From positions 1 through 64,000 of the forward strand of contig JACKCM010000009.1 in NCBI GenBank assembly GCA_020634035.1: a stretch of DNA of 64,000 nucleotides, written 5' to 3'. Source of the stretch: Candidatus Obscuribacterales bacterium. GTDB taxonomy: Bacteria; Cyanobacteriota; Vampirovibrionia; Obscuribacterales; Obscuribacteraceae. Numbering within the stretch: position 1 is the stretch's first letter; each line of letters starts with the position of its first letter. The position numbers and the translations under genes were made by a program. Positions 15,490 through 23,861 of this stretch are shown piece after piece. The notes under the pieces are model-generated. The model worked only from the letters and a program-made list of their open reading frames with translations. It ran no database searches and had not been told where the DNA came from.

Positions 15490-17025
15490 ATGACCAGAAG
15501 CAGTGTACATCCGATAGATCCTGACACGAGTTTTGATGGAGGCGATCTACATTGCGGCAATGGACTGCTGCTTCTAATCAGAAGACATATAGATCCGCTC
15601 AGTCAGGGACAGTGCCTCGAGATTATCGCAAGCGATCCTACTGTCGACGAAGAGCTGCGCTCCTGGTGTCGGCTCACCAAAAACGAGTTGATTTCTGTTC
15701 TGGAACTGGAGAACAAAAGAAAGAGCTTTCTAGTATCGAAAGGCGCCTATGTTCCAACCACAAAAAGAACAGAGCCTGAGCACAATCTAGAAATCACCCT
15801 GCCTGCCGTCAAGGCTGTAAATATCCCGGAGCAGCTTCCGCAACCGGGTCCGGCACCAGAGCTGGGACTGATCCCTGTGATGGGCATCGGTAGCTGGCCA
15901 AGACCGCCATGGATGATGCGGACCTTATCAGATTATCTTTCGGGGCGGCTCTCCCGAGAAGATTTCGATAATACCGCCGACGATGCGGTACGTCTTTGTG
16001 TCGACGCTCAGCTAGCCAGTGGTGTAGACGTTGTCTCTGACGGAGAACAGCGTCGGGACAATTATGCAAGCTTCGTCGGCAATATCCTCGACAATTGCCA
16101 ACTAGTTCCGTTGACAGATCTTCTGCCGATGGTAGAGCACCCGGAAGAATTCGAAAAAGAGCTTGACTCTCTCGATGTCCCCGCAGATAAAGTGCGCCAT
16201 CCGGTGGTCTTCGGTCCGCTTGGACGCAGTGCCAGCCTCTTGAAACGAGATCTCGACCTGGTCAAGTCTATTGTCAGCGACAAACCGATTAAGCTGGCTC
16301 TACCAGGTCCGTATCTATTGACCCGCATGATGTGGATGGACTGTATAGTAAACAAAGTCTATGCCACAAGAGAGGAGCTGGCAAAAGACATCGTCCGGGT
16401 GTTGAGAGAAGAGATTCATTATCTGCTCGCCGACGGTGCTTCGATAATCCAGCTGGACGAGCCGGTGTTGTCAGAGGTTGTATACAGCAACAATGGTGGT
16501 CCCAAGAACAAACGCAGCTTCATGTGCGGTGCCCTGAGCGAAAGAAAAGAGAGTGAGCAAGAGCTTGCCTTCGCCACCGAGTTGATAAACAGCACCGTCG
16601 CCGGTATACCACCCGAGAGAACCGGCTTGCACATCTGCCGCGGCAACTGGACCACCGACGAATCGGTAGCCCTTTCGGGCAGCTATGAGCCCTTGCTTCC
16701 GGTGCTCCAATCTGTAAAAGTCGGTCATCTGTTTTTAGAGTACTGCACCGAAAGAGCCGGTTCTCTTAAATTGCTTTCAAAAATCCCCGACAATATCAAA
16801 GTCGGTGTTGGAATGGTAAATCCCAAATCACCGCAGGTAGAATCAGTAGAAGAGATTCTAGCCAGGGCAAAAGAAGCGCTCAAATATCTGGCCAAAGACA
16901 AATTGATGCTGGTCCCAGATTGCGGCTTCGCCACGTTCGCCGACAATCCGGTATGTAATGCGGACAATGCCCGGACGAAACTGAAAAACATGGTCGAAGC
17001 GGCAGAAGTATTGCGCAATGACTGA
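15490..17025 (+). CDS. TusA-like domain fused to a MetE-type methyltransferase
   Basis: A 511-residue fusion. Residues 12-85 are a second TusA-like domain with the same CG variant (GGDLHCGNGLLLLIRRH). Residues 118-511 are a core (C-terminal) cobalamin-independent methionine synthase domain: GVDVVSDGEQRR, IIQLDEPVL, LHICRGNW (His381, Cys383), FLEYC (Glu417) and PDCGFATF (Cys478) give the zinc set H-C-E-C. MetE-type enzymes activate a thiol on zinc and methylate it. The fused TusA suggests the thiol or persulfide is carried on the protein. The usual N-terminal MetE half is missing, so folate need not be the donor. The last eight bases overlap the next gene. Confidence 0.82.
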   Translation: MTRSSVHPIDPDTSFDGGDLHCGNGLLLLIRRHIDPLSQGQCLEIIASDPTVDEELRSWCRLTKNELISVLELENKRKSFLVSKGAYVPTTKRTEPEHNLEITLPAVKAVNIPEQLPQPGPAPELGLIPVMGIGSWPRPPWMMRTLSDYLSGRLSREDFDNTADDAVRLCVDAQLASGVDVVSDGEQRRDNYASFVGNILDNCQLVPLTDLLPMVEHPEEFEKELDSLDVPADKVRHPVVFGPLGRSASLLKRDLDLVKSIVSDKPIKLALPGPYLLTRMMWMDCIVNKVYATREELAKDIVRVLREEIHYLLADGASIIQLDEPVLSEVVYSNNGGPKNKRSFMCGALSERKESEQELAFATELINSTVAGIPPERTGLHICRGNWTTDESVALSGSYEPLLPVLQSVKVGHLFLEYCTERAGSLKLLSKIPDNIKVGVGMVNPKSPQVESVEEILARAKEALKYLAKDKLMLVPDCGFATFADNPVCNADNARTKLKNMVEAAEVLRND

Positions 17026-19429
17026 AGCAGATCGCTCTAATGAACTGTGCAGGTTCTGCGGTCTGACAAAAGATTCCGGTACCTCCGGCAGTATCACCCA
17101 GTACATAAGGACCTGTGTCTGCTCTCTTGGAAAAGAGGAGGGCAACTTAGAAGACATTCTCGATATCTGTCTGCGCTGTAAGAAGCATATCGGCAAAGGA
17201 AGAAAGGGCAGCTTCACCCAGTATATCTTTCGCTCCGAACTCTGCGACTGTCCACAGCCGCTTTCACTGGTCGAGCTGGAGCAAGAGACGGAAGATCCTT
17301 CTGCGCTTTCTAAAAAAGCCGGTAAAAGTATTGAAGAAGCGGAGCTTGAACTAGACCCGGCGAAGTTTCCCCTGGATAGATATATCCCCCTGTTAGAGCT
17401 GGGCAGAGGTGCAAGCGGCAGAGTTTATCTGGCCCGGGACCGACGCCTGCAAAAACGGGTGGCGATAAAAGTTTTGACCTCTTCAGATCAAAACCAACTC
17501 CTCGCCTTTCAGGAAGAGGCTAAAAACACCTCAAGACTGAACAATCCATATATAGTCCGTATTCTTGATTTCGGCATCGCCGGCGGTAGCTATCCTTATA
17601 TGGTCCTCGAATATCTCCAGGGTATCAGCCTGGAAGACTATCTAAAAGAGCACGGACCCCTGGCACCGGATGCGGCGGCTTCAATATTTGTTCAACTATG
17701 TCTGGCGCTTGAATACGCCCATGAAGGCGGGGTCTTTCACCGAGACCTGAAACCCAGCAATGTGATACTGAACGGCAGCACTTTAGAAGACTGTCGGGTA
17801 AAACTCATAGATTTCGGTGTCGCAAAAACCAAGCACGAATTGATGGAGCCCACGATTATTCAAGGCAGGACCGTGGTCGGCACCCCGGCCTATATGAGCC
17901 CAGATCAAGTGCAGGGCAGAGCCTATGATGCCTGCTCTGAGATTTATTCTCTTGGCTGTCTGATGTTCGAGACCCTGAGCGGTTCGGTGCCGTTTACCGG
18001 CGAAACCGCCCTTGAAATATTGAGAAAACACGCCGAAGAAGCACCGCCTGATCTGTCTCAATATCTCGATCTCAACAACGCCGAAGCGATGAAGCTGAAA
18101 AGCTGTATAGAAAGATGCCTGGCAAAGGATTCTGATAAGCGCTTTCAGTCGGCAAGAGCGCTGAGAGAAGCTCTGGAAGGCGCCCAGGAGAACCTCGATC
18201 TGCATAATAAGCAGAGTAAGAAAGTCGACAAGCGAGTAATCTTGATTTCGGCTTCCGTACTTTTGATTCTGACCATGGTGTCGGTTTCGGTGGCAACTAA
18301 TTATCTGAAGAAAGAAAACGAGAGCGAGTCATATAAGAAAGAAGCAAAAACAGTACAAAGACCAGTTCGATTCTCGGTCGAGACATATCGTTTCGAGCCT
18401 GGCGAAGAGAACTTTACCGAGGGTACATTTTATCGAGCCCGTACTTCAGAAGACGAAAGAAAGAGACTCTCTCTAGCGCTTATTCTATATGAAATCGACA
18501 AATTGCAGGCAGATACTCCGACAAAAACAATGAAAGAGTCGCAACCCCTGCAACTGGATCTGAGCCACTGGCGCTTCCAAGAAGATGATCTGAAACTACT
18601 TGCCGAAAGACCTGTAACCAAGCTGAATCTGAGCGACTCTAATCTAGATGATTCCATGATCAGCGACCTGATTAACTTGCCGCTTACTTATCTCAACTTG
18701 AGCGGGACAAAAATAAGCGATACAGGATTTGAAAACATCCTCAAGGTAAAAAATTTGGACTTCTTGAACTTGTTAGAATGCGATCTGCTTTCTGAGAAGT
18801 GCCTGGAAGAGGTATCTAAATTAGAGAAGCTCAAAGTCTTGACCCTGGGAAGGAATCTGGTCACCGACAGAACTCTCGAATATCTATCTCGGTGCAAATC
18901 GCTGGATGGTATCGACGCCAGCCATTCGAATATAACCGAAAAGGGCTTGAGAAGCCTGGCTAAATTAAAAAGCCTGCGTCTATTGATTTTAGAGCAAAAT
19001 CCTCATCTAGGACCGGCCTCTCTCGATATCATTGAGAAAGACCTTCGGCAGCTCAGGTCACTCAATCTAAATATGAGCGACCTCACAGAAGCGGATCTGG
19101 CGAAACTAGCCCGGGCTCTGAAACTGCATATGTTGAGAATCTCGGGGACCCCGGTTACTTCTGAGATGCTGAATGCGGTAGCACTGAATACGGAGCTTCG
19201 GGTTCTCTTCATCAGACATGCCACTTTTGGCGACCAGGATCTGGAAAAGCTGCTTCCACTTAAGCAACTCACAGTACTGACTCTAATTGAATCGCCTCAT
19301 GTGACAAGAGAGGGGATTGCGTCATTCAGTGCAAAAATGAAAAAAAACCTTCGCATTGAAGCCAAAATGGGAGACAGTACCAATGATTTCGGCTTCTTCA
19401 TGGATGTGCCCGAAGACCTGCGGCATTAG
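17018..19429 (+). CDS. Ser/Thr kinase with Cys-rich N-terminus and leucine-rich repeats
   Basis: An 803-residue membrane kinase. Residues 11-75 contain a duplicated Cys-rich unit (GSITQYIRTCVC and GSFTQYIFRSELCDC, plus CRFC and CLRC), probably metal-binding. Residues 122-385 are a Hanks-type kinase: GRGASGRVYLA, Lys151, HRDLKPSN (Asp243) and DFG (Asp265). One membrane segment lies near 407-430. Residues 500-790 are leucine-rich repeats of the LNLSDSNLDDSMISDL type, placed outside the membrane. It overlaps the TusA-MetE gene by eight bases, so it is probably co-expressed with the sulfur genes. Confidence 0.88.
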   Translation: MTEADRSNELCRFCGLTKDSGTSGSITQYIRTCVCSLGKEEGNLEDILDICLRCKKHIGKGRKGSFTQYIFRSELCDCPQPLSLVELEQETEDPSALSKKAGKSIEEAELELDPAKFPLDRYIPLLELGRGASGRVYLARDRRLQKRVAIKVLTSSDQNQLLAFQEEAKNTSRLNNPYIVRILDFGIAGGSYPYMVLEYLQGISLEDYLKEHGPLAPDAAASIFVQLCLALEYAHEGGVFHRDLKPSNVILNGSTLEDCRVKLIDFGVAKTKHELMEPTIIQGRTVVGTPAYMSPDQVQGRAYDACSEIYSLGCLMFETLSGSVPFTGETALEILRKHAEEAPPDLSQYLDLNNAEAMKLKSCIERCLAKDSDKRFQSARALREALEGAQENLDLHNKQSKKVDKRVILISASVLLILTMVSVSVATNYLKKENESESYKKEAKTVQRPVRFSVETYRFEPGEENFTEGTFYRARTSEDERKRLSLALILYEIDKLQADTPTKTMKESQPLQLDLSHWRFQEDDLKLLAERPVTKLNLSDSNLDDSMISDLINLPLTYLNLSGTKISDTGFENILKVKNLDFLNLLECDLLSEKCLEEVSKLEKLKVLTLGRNLVTDRTLEYLSRCKSLDGIDASHSNITEKGLRSLAKLKSLRLLILEQNPHLGPASLDIIEKDLRQLRSLNLNMSDLTEADLAKLARALKLHMLRISGTPVTSEMLNAVALNTELRVLFIRHATFGDQDLEKLLPLKQLTVLTLIESPHVTREGIASFSAKMKKNLRIEAKMGDSTNDFGFFMDVPEDLRH

Positions 19430-19453
19430 CGATTATAAAGCTCGAATTAACGC

Positions 19454-19485
19454 TTGACATCAGCAGTTATTTCCCATGTCATAAT
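19454..19485 (+). promoter_or_regulatory. Possible sigma-70 promoter for RDD/WG gene
   Basis: TTGACA at 19454-19459 and CATAAT at 19480-19485. The -35 box is perfect but the 20-base spacer is long, so this is only a candidate. It lies in the gap before the 19527 gene. Confidence 0.35.
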
Positions 19486-19526
19486 AGTCTGAGCCTTTTC
19501 AAACAGACTCAGCACTTAGTACTAAC

Positions 19527-21332
19527 ATGCCCGACTTTCAAGAAAAAGAGAAAGAAAACGAGAGCACCAGATTTAAAGTCACCGGAGAATCGAATAGTGG
19601 CCTTGCTCCGATAGACACCGGAGACAGTGCGGTCACGCCGGTGACTGATGAAGAACACAATCAAAACGTCGTGCTCTACGCCGGTTTCTGGCGTCGACTC
19701 TGGGCAGCCATTGCCGACGGATTCTTGCTGAATCTAGTTCATCAGCTGATGGCAGTAATGTTCATTTTGATCTCTTTCCAGCTAATTAGAGGTCTCAATA
19801 TCTCCGCTGACGATTTCGGATTGATTATTCTTATGGGCATGACTCCGATTGCGGTGATTGTCGGCACAATAGTACTGGCGGCCTTCGAATGCTCACCCCT
19901 GCGCGCCACCCCGGGCAAACTCATGTTCAACTTGCAGGTTACCGACTGCAATTTCAAGACTCTCACATTCTTTCGCGCTCTCAAAAAACAGTTCGTATAC
20001 GGTGCTTTCTACCTTTTAACCGTTCTCTTCTACTTAGTGGCGTCCTTTTTAATATGCGGATGCGACCTCGGTAACTTCTTTGACGCCGGTCTGACCAATG
20101 CACCGGCCGCCATCCTCACTCTGGTTTTCTATCTGGCAGGTCTGATCGCTCCTTTCATCGGAAAGAAAAAACAGACCCTGGTCGATCTGGTATCAGGTCG
20201 CGTGGTCTTTCTGGCTCGATTTAAAGAAGAGAGCCTGTTTGAAAGCAATGACCCGCCCCCATTTTTGAATTTCAAAGTTATGGTAGCCGGTCTCACATTT
20301 GCTCTTATCATTTACCTTGCATTTGCTTTCAGCATCGCCAACGTCTCTTCGAAAGTCCTGGCAATTCTAGGGACCTCCGTCGATTTCCATCACTCCCATC
20401 CTTGCACTTCCTTCCATAAGCCCGTGTACACTTTCATCAACAAAGACGGCTCCTTTCTGACCAAGCTCCGCTTCGAAGACGCCGACGATTTCTGTCAGGG
20501 CATGGCCAGGGTAAAGAAGGACAAGCTTACAGGATTTATCGATCGAACCGGTGACCTTAAAATTGCTTGCAAATTCGATGCTGCCGAGAACTTCTCGGAA
20601 GGTCTATCGGCAGCCAGAGAAAACTTCGGTGACCAGTGGGGTTATATCGACAAGAAAGGAGAGTTCACTATCGCTCCCCGGTTTGCCATGGCATTTTCCT
20701 TCAAAGAAGGTCTGGCAAGAGTGGTTGTGAACAACAAAACCGGTTATCTAGATAGGAACGGCAATTTTTTAATCGAGCCTGTCTATATGAACGGTGGTGA
20801 GTTCGAAAACGGAAAAGCCCTGGTCAGAACCGGGGAGAATGATAAGACCTCGCAGATCTTCATAGACAAGCAGGGTCGACAACTATTTGGCAAAAGCTTC
20901 AAAGAAGCGCTGCCCTTTTCAGAAGGTCTTGCGGCGGTAAAACCAGAAGACAGTGATCTCTGGGGCTTTATCGACGAAGACGGAAAGATGGCTATCGCCC
21001 CGCGTTTTAAGTTTGCCGAATCATTTTCCGGGGGAGTGAGCGCCTGTGCCCTCGGAGACAAATGGGGAATCATAGACAGACAAGGCAAGTTCGTGATCAA
21101 AGCCAAAAATGAAAGCGCTGTGGCCGTGGCCTCACCGACCGAGATATCCTTTCCCTATCCGGCAGGTGAAAGTATTCTCGGAGAGGACAAAGTGCGCACC
21201 TTAAAATATGGCTATATATCTGAAGATGGCAGCTATGCGATCAAACCTACCTTCGTTGATGCCGAGCCGTTTATCGAAGGCATAGCCCGGGTCGGAATAA
21301 AAAAGCCACCTCAAGCCCCGGAGCAGAGGTAA
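19527..21332 (+). CDS. RDD membrane domain fused to WG repeats
   Basis: A 601-residue protein. Residues 45-230 form an RDD-family membrane domain with several membrane segments (FWRRLWAAIADGFLLNLVHQ is the RDD signature), followed by another segment at about 255-275. Residues 305-590 are WG repeats, beta-rich units such as DQWGYIDKKGEFTIAPRF and DLWGFIDEDGKMAIAPRF. WG repeats are thought to bind ligands or proteins; the RDD part is of unsettled function. The repeats would lie outside the cell. The function of this combination is unknown. Confidence 0.8.
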   Translation: MPDFQEKEKENESTRFKVTGESNSGLAPIDTGDSAVTPVTDEEHNQNVVLYAGFWRRLWAAIADGFLLNLVHQLMAVMFILISFQLIRGLNISADDFGLIILMGMTPIAVIVGTIVLAAFECSPLRATPGKLMFNLQVTDCNFKTLTFFRALKKQFVYGAFYLLTVLFYLVASFLICGCDLGNFFDAGLTNAPAAILTLVFYLAGLIAPFIGKKKQTLVDLVSGRVVFLARFKEESLFESNDPPPFLNFKVMVAGLTFALIIYLAFAFSIANVSSKVLAILGTSVDFHHSHPCTSFHKPVYTFINKDGSFLTKLRFEDADDFCQGMARVKKDKLTGFIDRTGDLKIACKFDAAENFSEGLSAARENFGDQWGYIDKKGEFTIAPRFAMAFSFKEGLARVVVNNKTGYLDRNGNFLIEPVYMNGGEFENGKALVRTGENDKTSQIFIDKQGRQLFGKSFKEALPFSEGLAAVKPEDSDLWGFIDEDGKMAIAPRFKFAESFSGGVSACALGDKWGIIDRQGKFVIKAKNESAVAVASPTEISFPYPAGESILGEDKVRTLKYGYISEDGSYAIKPTFVDAEPFIEGIARVGIKKPPQAPEQR

Positions 21333-21348
21333 TACAGAAGAAATTAGA

Positions 21349-21376
21349 TTGACAGCGATCCCAAAAAACTTACAAT
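21349..21376 (+). promoter_or_regulatory. Sigma-70 promoter for the carboxypeptidase gene
   Basis: TTGACA (21349-21354), a 16-base spacer and TACAAT (21371-21376), about 60 bases before the start codon at 21438. This is the best canonical promoter I see in the window. Confidence 0.7.
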
Positions 21377-21437
21377 TTTATTTGAAAAGAATATTGTCTG
21401 GGTACATATTAATCAGACGCTGGGGAGCCCGCTTACT

Positions 21438-22661
21438 ATGTCAAAGAATCGCAAATTTACTGCTCTTACCCTGATCTTCACCCTGATCGCCTCCACCTTC
21501 TTAGCCGCCCCGCTAGAAGTGGACGCCCGTCAGTCCAAAAAATCGACCAGCAAGAAGCATCGAGTTCATAAGAAGAGCAGTCGCAAGGGCGCAAGCAAGA
21601 GAAAGAGCAAAAGCAAACGCAAAAGAGCGACAAGAATCCGGGCGCCGCACCAGCTCGGCATTCTCATACAGTCGGAAGACGGCACAGTAGTTCAGGACAA
21701 ACTCTCAGACAAATGTTTCAATCCTGCCTCGGCGATAAAGCTGCTCACCGCTTATGGTGCGCTCAAAACCTTCGGTCCCACTCATCAATTTAACACCGAC
21801 CTATACATGGACGGCGATTTAGATGCGGCCAACGGCATTCTGCAAGGCAATGTCTATATCCAGGGCAACGATCCCGAATTCGGCAAAGCCGACAGCGTGG
21901 ACCTTTTGAAAGCGCTTGCCGACAACGGCGTCAAAAAAATCGAAGGCAAGCTCATCGTATCCAATTCCTTCTCGCTTTATTGCAGCAACAGCGCGCTCTA
22001 TTCTGGCAAAGGTCTCAGTAAAATCTTCCGCTATGGAGGCGGACCGGACCAGAGCATCATCGTAGTAGGACCGGTAGAAGTGGGCAGCGCTCCGCAGTCG
22101 GCTCAACTGGTGACCACCCATCAGTCAGAAGAGCTTCGCTCAACCCTGAAGCATATGCTGAGCCGCTCTTTAAATAATGCTGCCGAAAGAATCGGCAGTG
22201 TCATCGGCGGTGTCCCAAAACTCAGAAAAATCGCCGTCGAAGATATAGGCATACCGGAAGACAGCATCACCATCACCAGCGCCAGCGGTCTGGGTCAAAA
22301 CAGGATCTCGCCCAAGCACATGATGCAGGTGCTCAAAGCACTCGAAACCGAACTGGACCGATATAACATGGACTTCCAGAACATCATGCCGGTGGCGGGT
22401 ATCGATAACGGTACCTTAGAAAAGCGCTTTACAGGAGAGTCGGAAAAAGGCAGTGTCGTGGCCAAGACCGGCACCCTGACCACCACCGATGGCGGTGTCA
22501 GCGCCTTAGTAGGCGTGATGCGATCCCAGAAAGAGGATCTCTATTTCGTTATCTTCGGCTGGCATGGTGGCGTGCATAGCATGCGCAAGAATCAGGATGT
22601 TCTGATCAGACAGCTGCAAGAAGCCAGGGGCGGTCCCAGAGCCTTCGACTATAACAGTTAA
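21438..22661 (+). CDS. D-alanyl-D-alanine carboxypeptidase/endopeptidase, PBP4-type (S13)
   Basis: A 407-residue exported protein with a signal peptide (residues 1-31). A strikingly basic stretch at 32-71 (repeats of KKS, RKGASKRKSKSKRKR) may hold the protein to the wall. The catalytic motifs are SAIK (Ser nucleophile), SLN (within SRSLNNAAERIG) and KTG (VAKTGTLTT), in the order expected for S13 penicillin-binding proteins. It trims or cuts peptidoglycan stem peptides in the periplasm. It is shorter than E. coli DacB and seems to lack part of the inserted domain. Its stop overlaps the convergent HxlR gene. Confidence 0.85.
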   Translation: MSKNRKFTALTLIFTLIASTFLAAPLEVDARQSKKSTSKKHRVHKKSSRKGASKRKSKSKRKRATRIRAPHQLGILIQSEDGTVVQDKLSDKCFNPASAIKLLTAYGALKTFGPTHQFNTDLYMDGDLDAANGILQGNVYIQGNDPEFGKADSVDLLKALADNGVKKIEGKLIVSNSFSLYCSNSALYSGKGLSKIFRYGGGPDQSIIVVGPVEVGSAPQSAQLVTTHQSEELRSTLKHMLSRSLNNAAERIGSVIGGVPKLRKIAVEDIGIPEDSITITSASGLGQNRISPKHMMQVLKALETELDRYNMDFQNIMPVAGIDNGTLEKRFTGESEKGSVVAKTGTLTTTDGGVSALVGVMRSQKEDLYFVIFGWHGGVHSMRKNQDVLIRQLQEARGGPRAFDYNS

Positions 22662-23146
22662 GATTGAGATTGCGATTGAGAGAGATACTGCCGCTCCCAG
22701 GCGGAGAGATTGGTCAGGATCTCCCGGGCGAAACCTTTTTCGTCGGTTCTGAGCCGGTCGAATATAGGCCGCATCACATCGGTAACCTCAGGCAGATGTT
22801 GTTCTCCCCAGACAAGCATCTCTTTGAGAACCGGCAGCAATGCCTTGCCCCGGGCGGTTAGATAATATAGTTTGCGTGAACGATTCTGAGGATGGCGAAT
22901 TTCTGCTATCACCCCTGTGGCAAGCAGACGCTTGAGCCGGTCGGACAATATATTGGTGGCGATTCCCTCGGGGCTCTCTAGAAACTCTTTGTATTCATGT
23001 TTGCCATAAAAGATAAGATCCCTGACAACCAGAAGGGTCCATTTGTCCCCGAAAATATCGAGCATATTACTGATGGCACAGGGAGAGCGACTGCCGCTTG
23101 CAGGCGGACAGACTTGCTCTTTCTCATTATTTGATCTCTTAGCCAT
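22658..23146 (-). CDS. HxlR-family transcription regulator
   Basis: A 162-residue winged-helix regulator. CAISNMLDIFGDKWTLLVVRDLIF, GIATNILSDRLKRLLATGVI and RSRKLYYLTARGKAL are the hallmarks of HxlR/MarR-like proteins; Cys36, before the first helix, is the conserved redox-sensing position in several relatives (YodB, HypR). It is divergent from the DinB-like gene, and twin palindromes lie between them. The best minus-strand promoter would begin the transcript at about the start codon, and I see no ribosome binding site, so the message may be leaderless. Confidence 0.88.
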   Translation of the reverse strand: MAKRSNNEKEQVCPPASGSRSPCAISNMLDIFGDKWTLLVVRDLIFYGKHEYKEFLESPEGIATNILSDRLKRLLATGVIAEIRHPQNRSRKLYYLTARGKALLPVLKEMLVWGEQHLPEVTDVMRPIFDRLRTDEKGFAREILTNLSAWERQYLSQSQSQS

Positions 23147-23152
23147 GACTAC

Positions 23153-23181
23153 ATTTTAGAGCACTTGCAATTTGCAAGCAA
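23153..23181 (-). promoter_or_regulatory. Promoter of the HxlR gene, overlapping operator 1
   Basis: On the minus strand, TTGCTT (23181-23176), 17 bases, then TAAAAT (23158-23153). Expected transcription start is close to ATG 23146. It overlaps the palindrome at 23163-23179, which fits autorepression. Confidence 0.5.
23163..23179. promoter_or_regulatory. Putative HxlR operator 1
   Basis: ACTTGCAATTTGCAAGC: the palindrome CTTGCAA-T-TTGCAAG. A near-identical palindrome lies 44 bases away. HxlR proteins bind such dyads as dimers; the assignment to this regulator is inferred from position. Confidence 0.65.
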
Positions 23182-23194
23182 CCCATGCTATCAT
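23165..23194 (+). promoter_or_regulatory. Possible promoter of DinB-like gene
   Basis: TTGCAA (23165-23170), 18 bases, TATCAT (23189-23194). The -35 box lies within operator 1 and the expected start falls just before operator 2, so both could block transcription. Confidence 0.4.
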
Positions 23195-23206
23195 CGACTT
23201 TATGCC

Positions 23207-23223
23207 ACTTGCATTTTGCAAGT
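23207..23223. promoter_or_regulatory. Putative HxlR operator 2
   Basis: ACTTGCATTTTGCAAGT, a palindrome with the same half-sites as operator 1. It lies upstream of the DinB-like gene start at 23251. Confidence 0.65.
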
Positions 23224-23250
23224 ACCCAAAAGAAGGAGCGGTCTAATAAG

Positions 23251-23847
23251 ATGCCTGAGACCATAGAGCAAGAGCCGAATGTGGGTAAACCCGGAGCAGG
23301 ACTGCCATTTTTCGAATGGTTCCTGGCCAAATACATACTTTTGCCGGGGGTCTATCGCAAAACCGGCAACGAAGAGGCACGCCAGTTTTTCGAAGCGGAG
23401 ACAAAAAAAATCCTCAGTCTGGCAGAGGGCCTGGAAGAAGCCAAATTGACCACCCGCGCTCTTATACCCAGACTGCGAGGACTCGAGGACAATTCACGCT
23501 ACTGGTCGGTGGCCATGGTGCTGGAGCATCTGGCCATAGTCGGAGGCGGTATCACAGAAGCGGTTATAGATCTCACCAGGGGCGGTACCGACAAAAAACC
23601 GGTGACGATCAAAGATGTCAAACCAGATCCGCACTCACCACCGCAGCAATGTGTCAATTCGTTCAAGGCGATGTCCGAGGTCTTTCTTACCCAGATAGAG
23701 CCGGGAGCCCTGGACAATCATCCTGAGGCGACCTATCCCCATCCCTGGTTCGGACCGATGAACGCCAGACAATGGTATATTCTCGCCGGCAGACACCAGG
23801 CCATTCACCGGCACCAGATAGAACAGATTCTAAAGAAACTAAACTGA
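23251..23847 (+). CDS. DinB-superfamily protein
   Basis: A 198-residue protein of the DinB/YfiT-like four-helix fold. WSVAMVLEHLAIVGGGI, the segment around HPWFGPMNARQW and ILAGRHQAIHRHQIEQI supply the histidines that usually bind a metal ion (His in LEHL and the RHQxxHRHQ pair). Such proteins are often thiol-dependent transferases (bacillithiol or mycothiol types). The start is put at ATG 23251, 12 bases after AAGGAG; longer frames run into the operator. It is likely controlled by the divergent HxlR regulator. Confidence 0.75.
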   Translation: MPETIEQEPNVGKPGAGLPFFEWFLAKYILLPGVYRKTGNEEARQFFEAETKKILSLAEGLEEAKLTTRALIPRLRGLEDNSRYWSVAMVLEHLAIVGGGITEAVIDLTRGGTDKKPVTIKDVKPDPHSPPQQCVNSFKAMSEVFLTQIEPGALDNHPEATYPHPWFGPMNARQWYILAGRHQAIHRHQIEQILKKLN

Positions 23848-23861
23848 GAATAGCTCTTATC

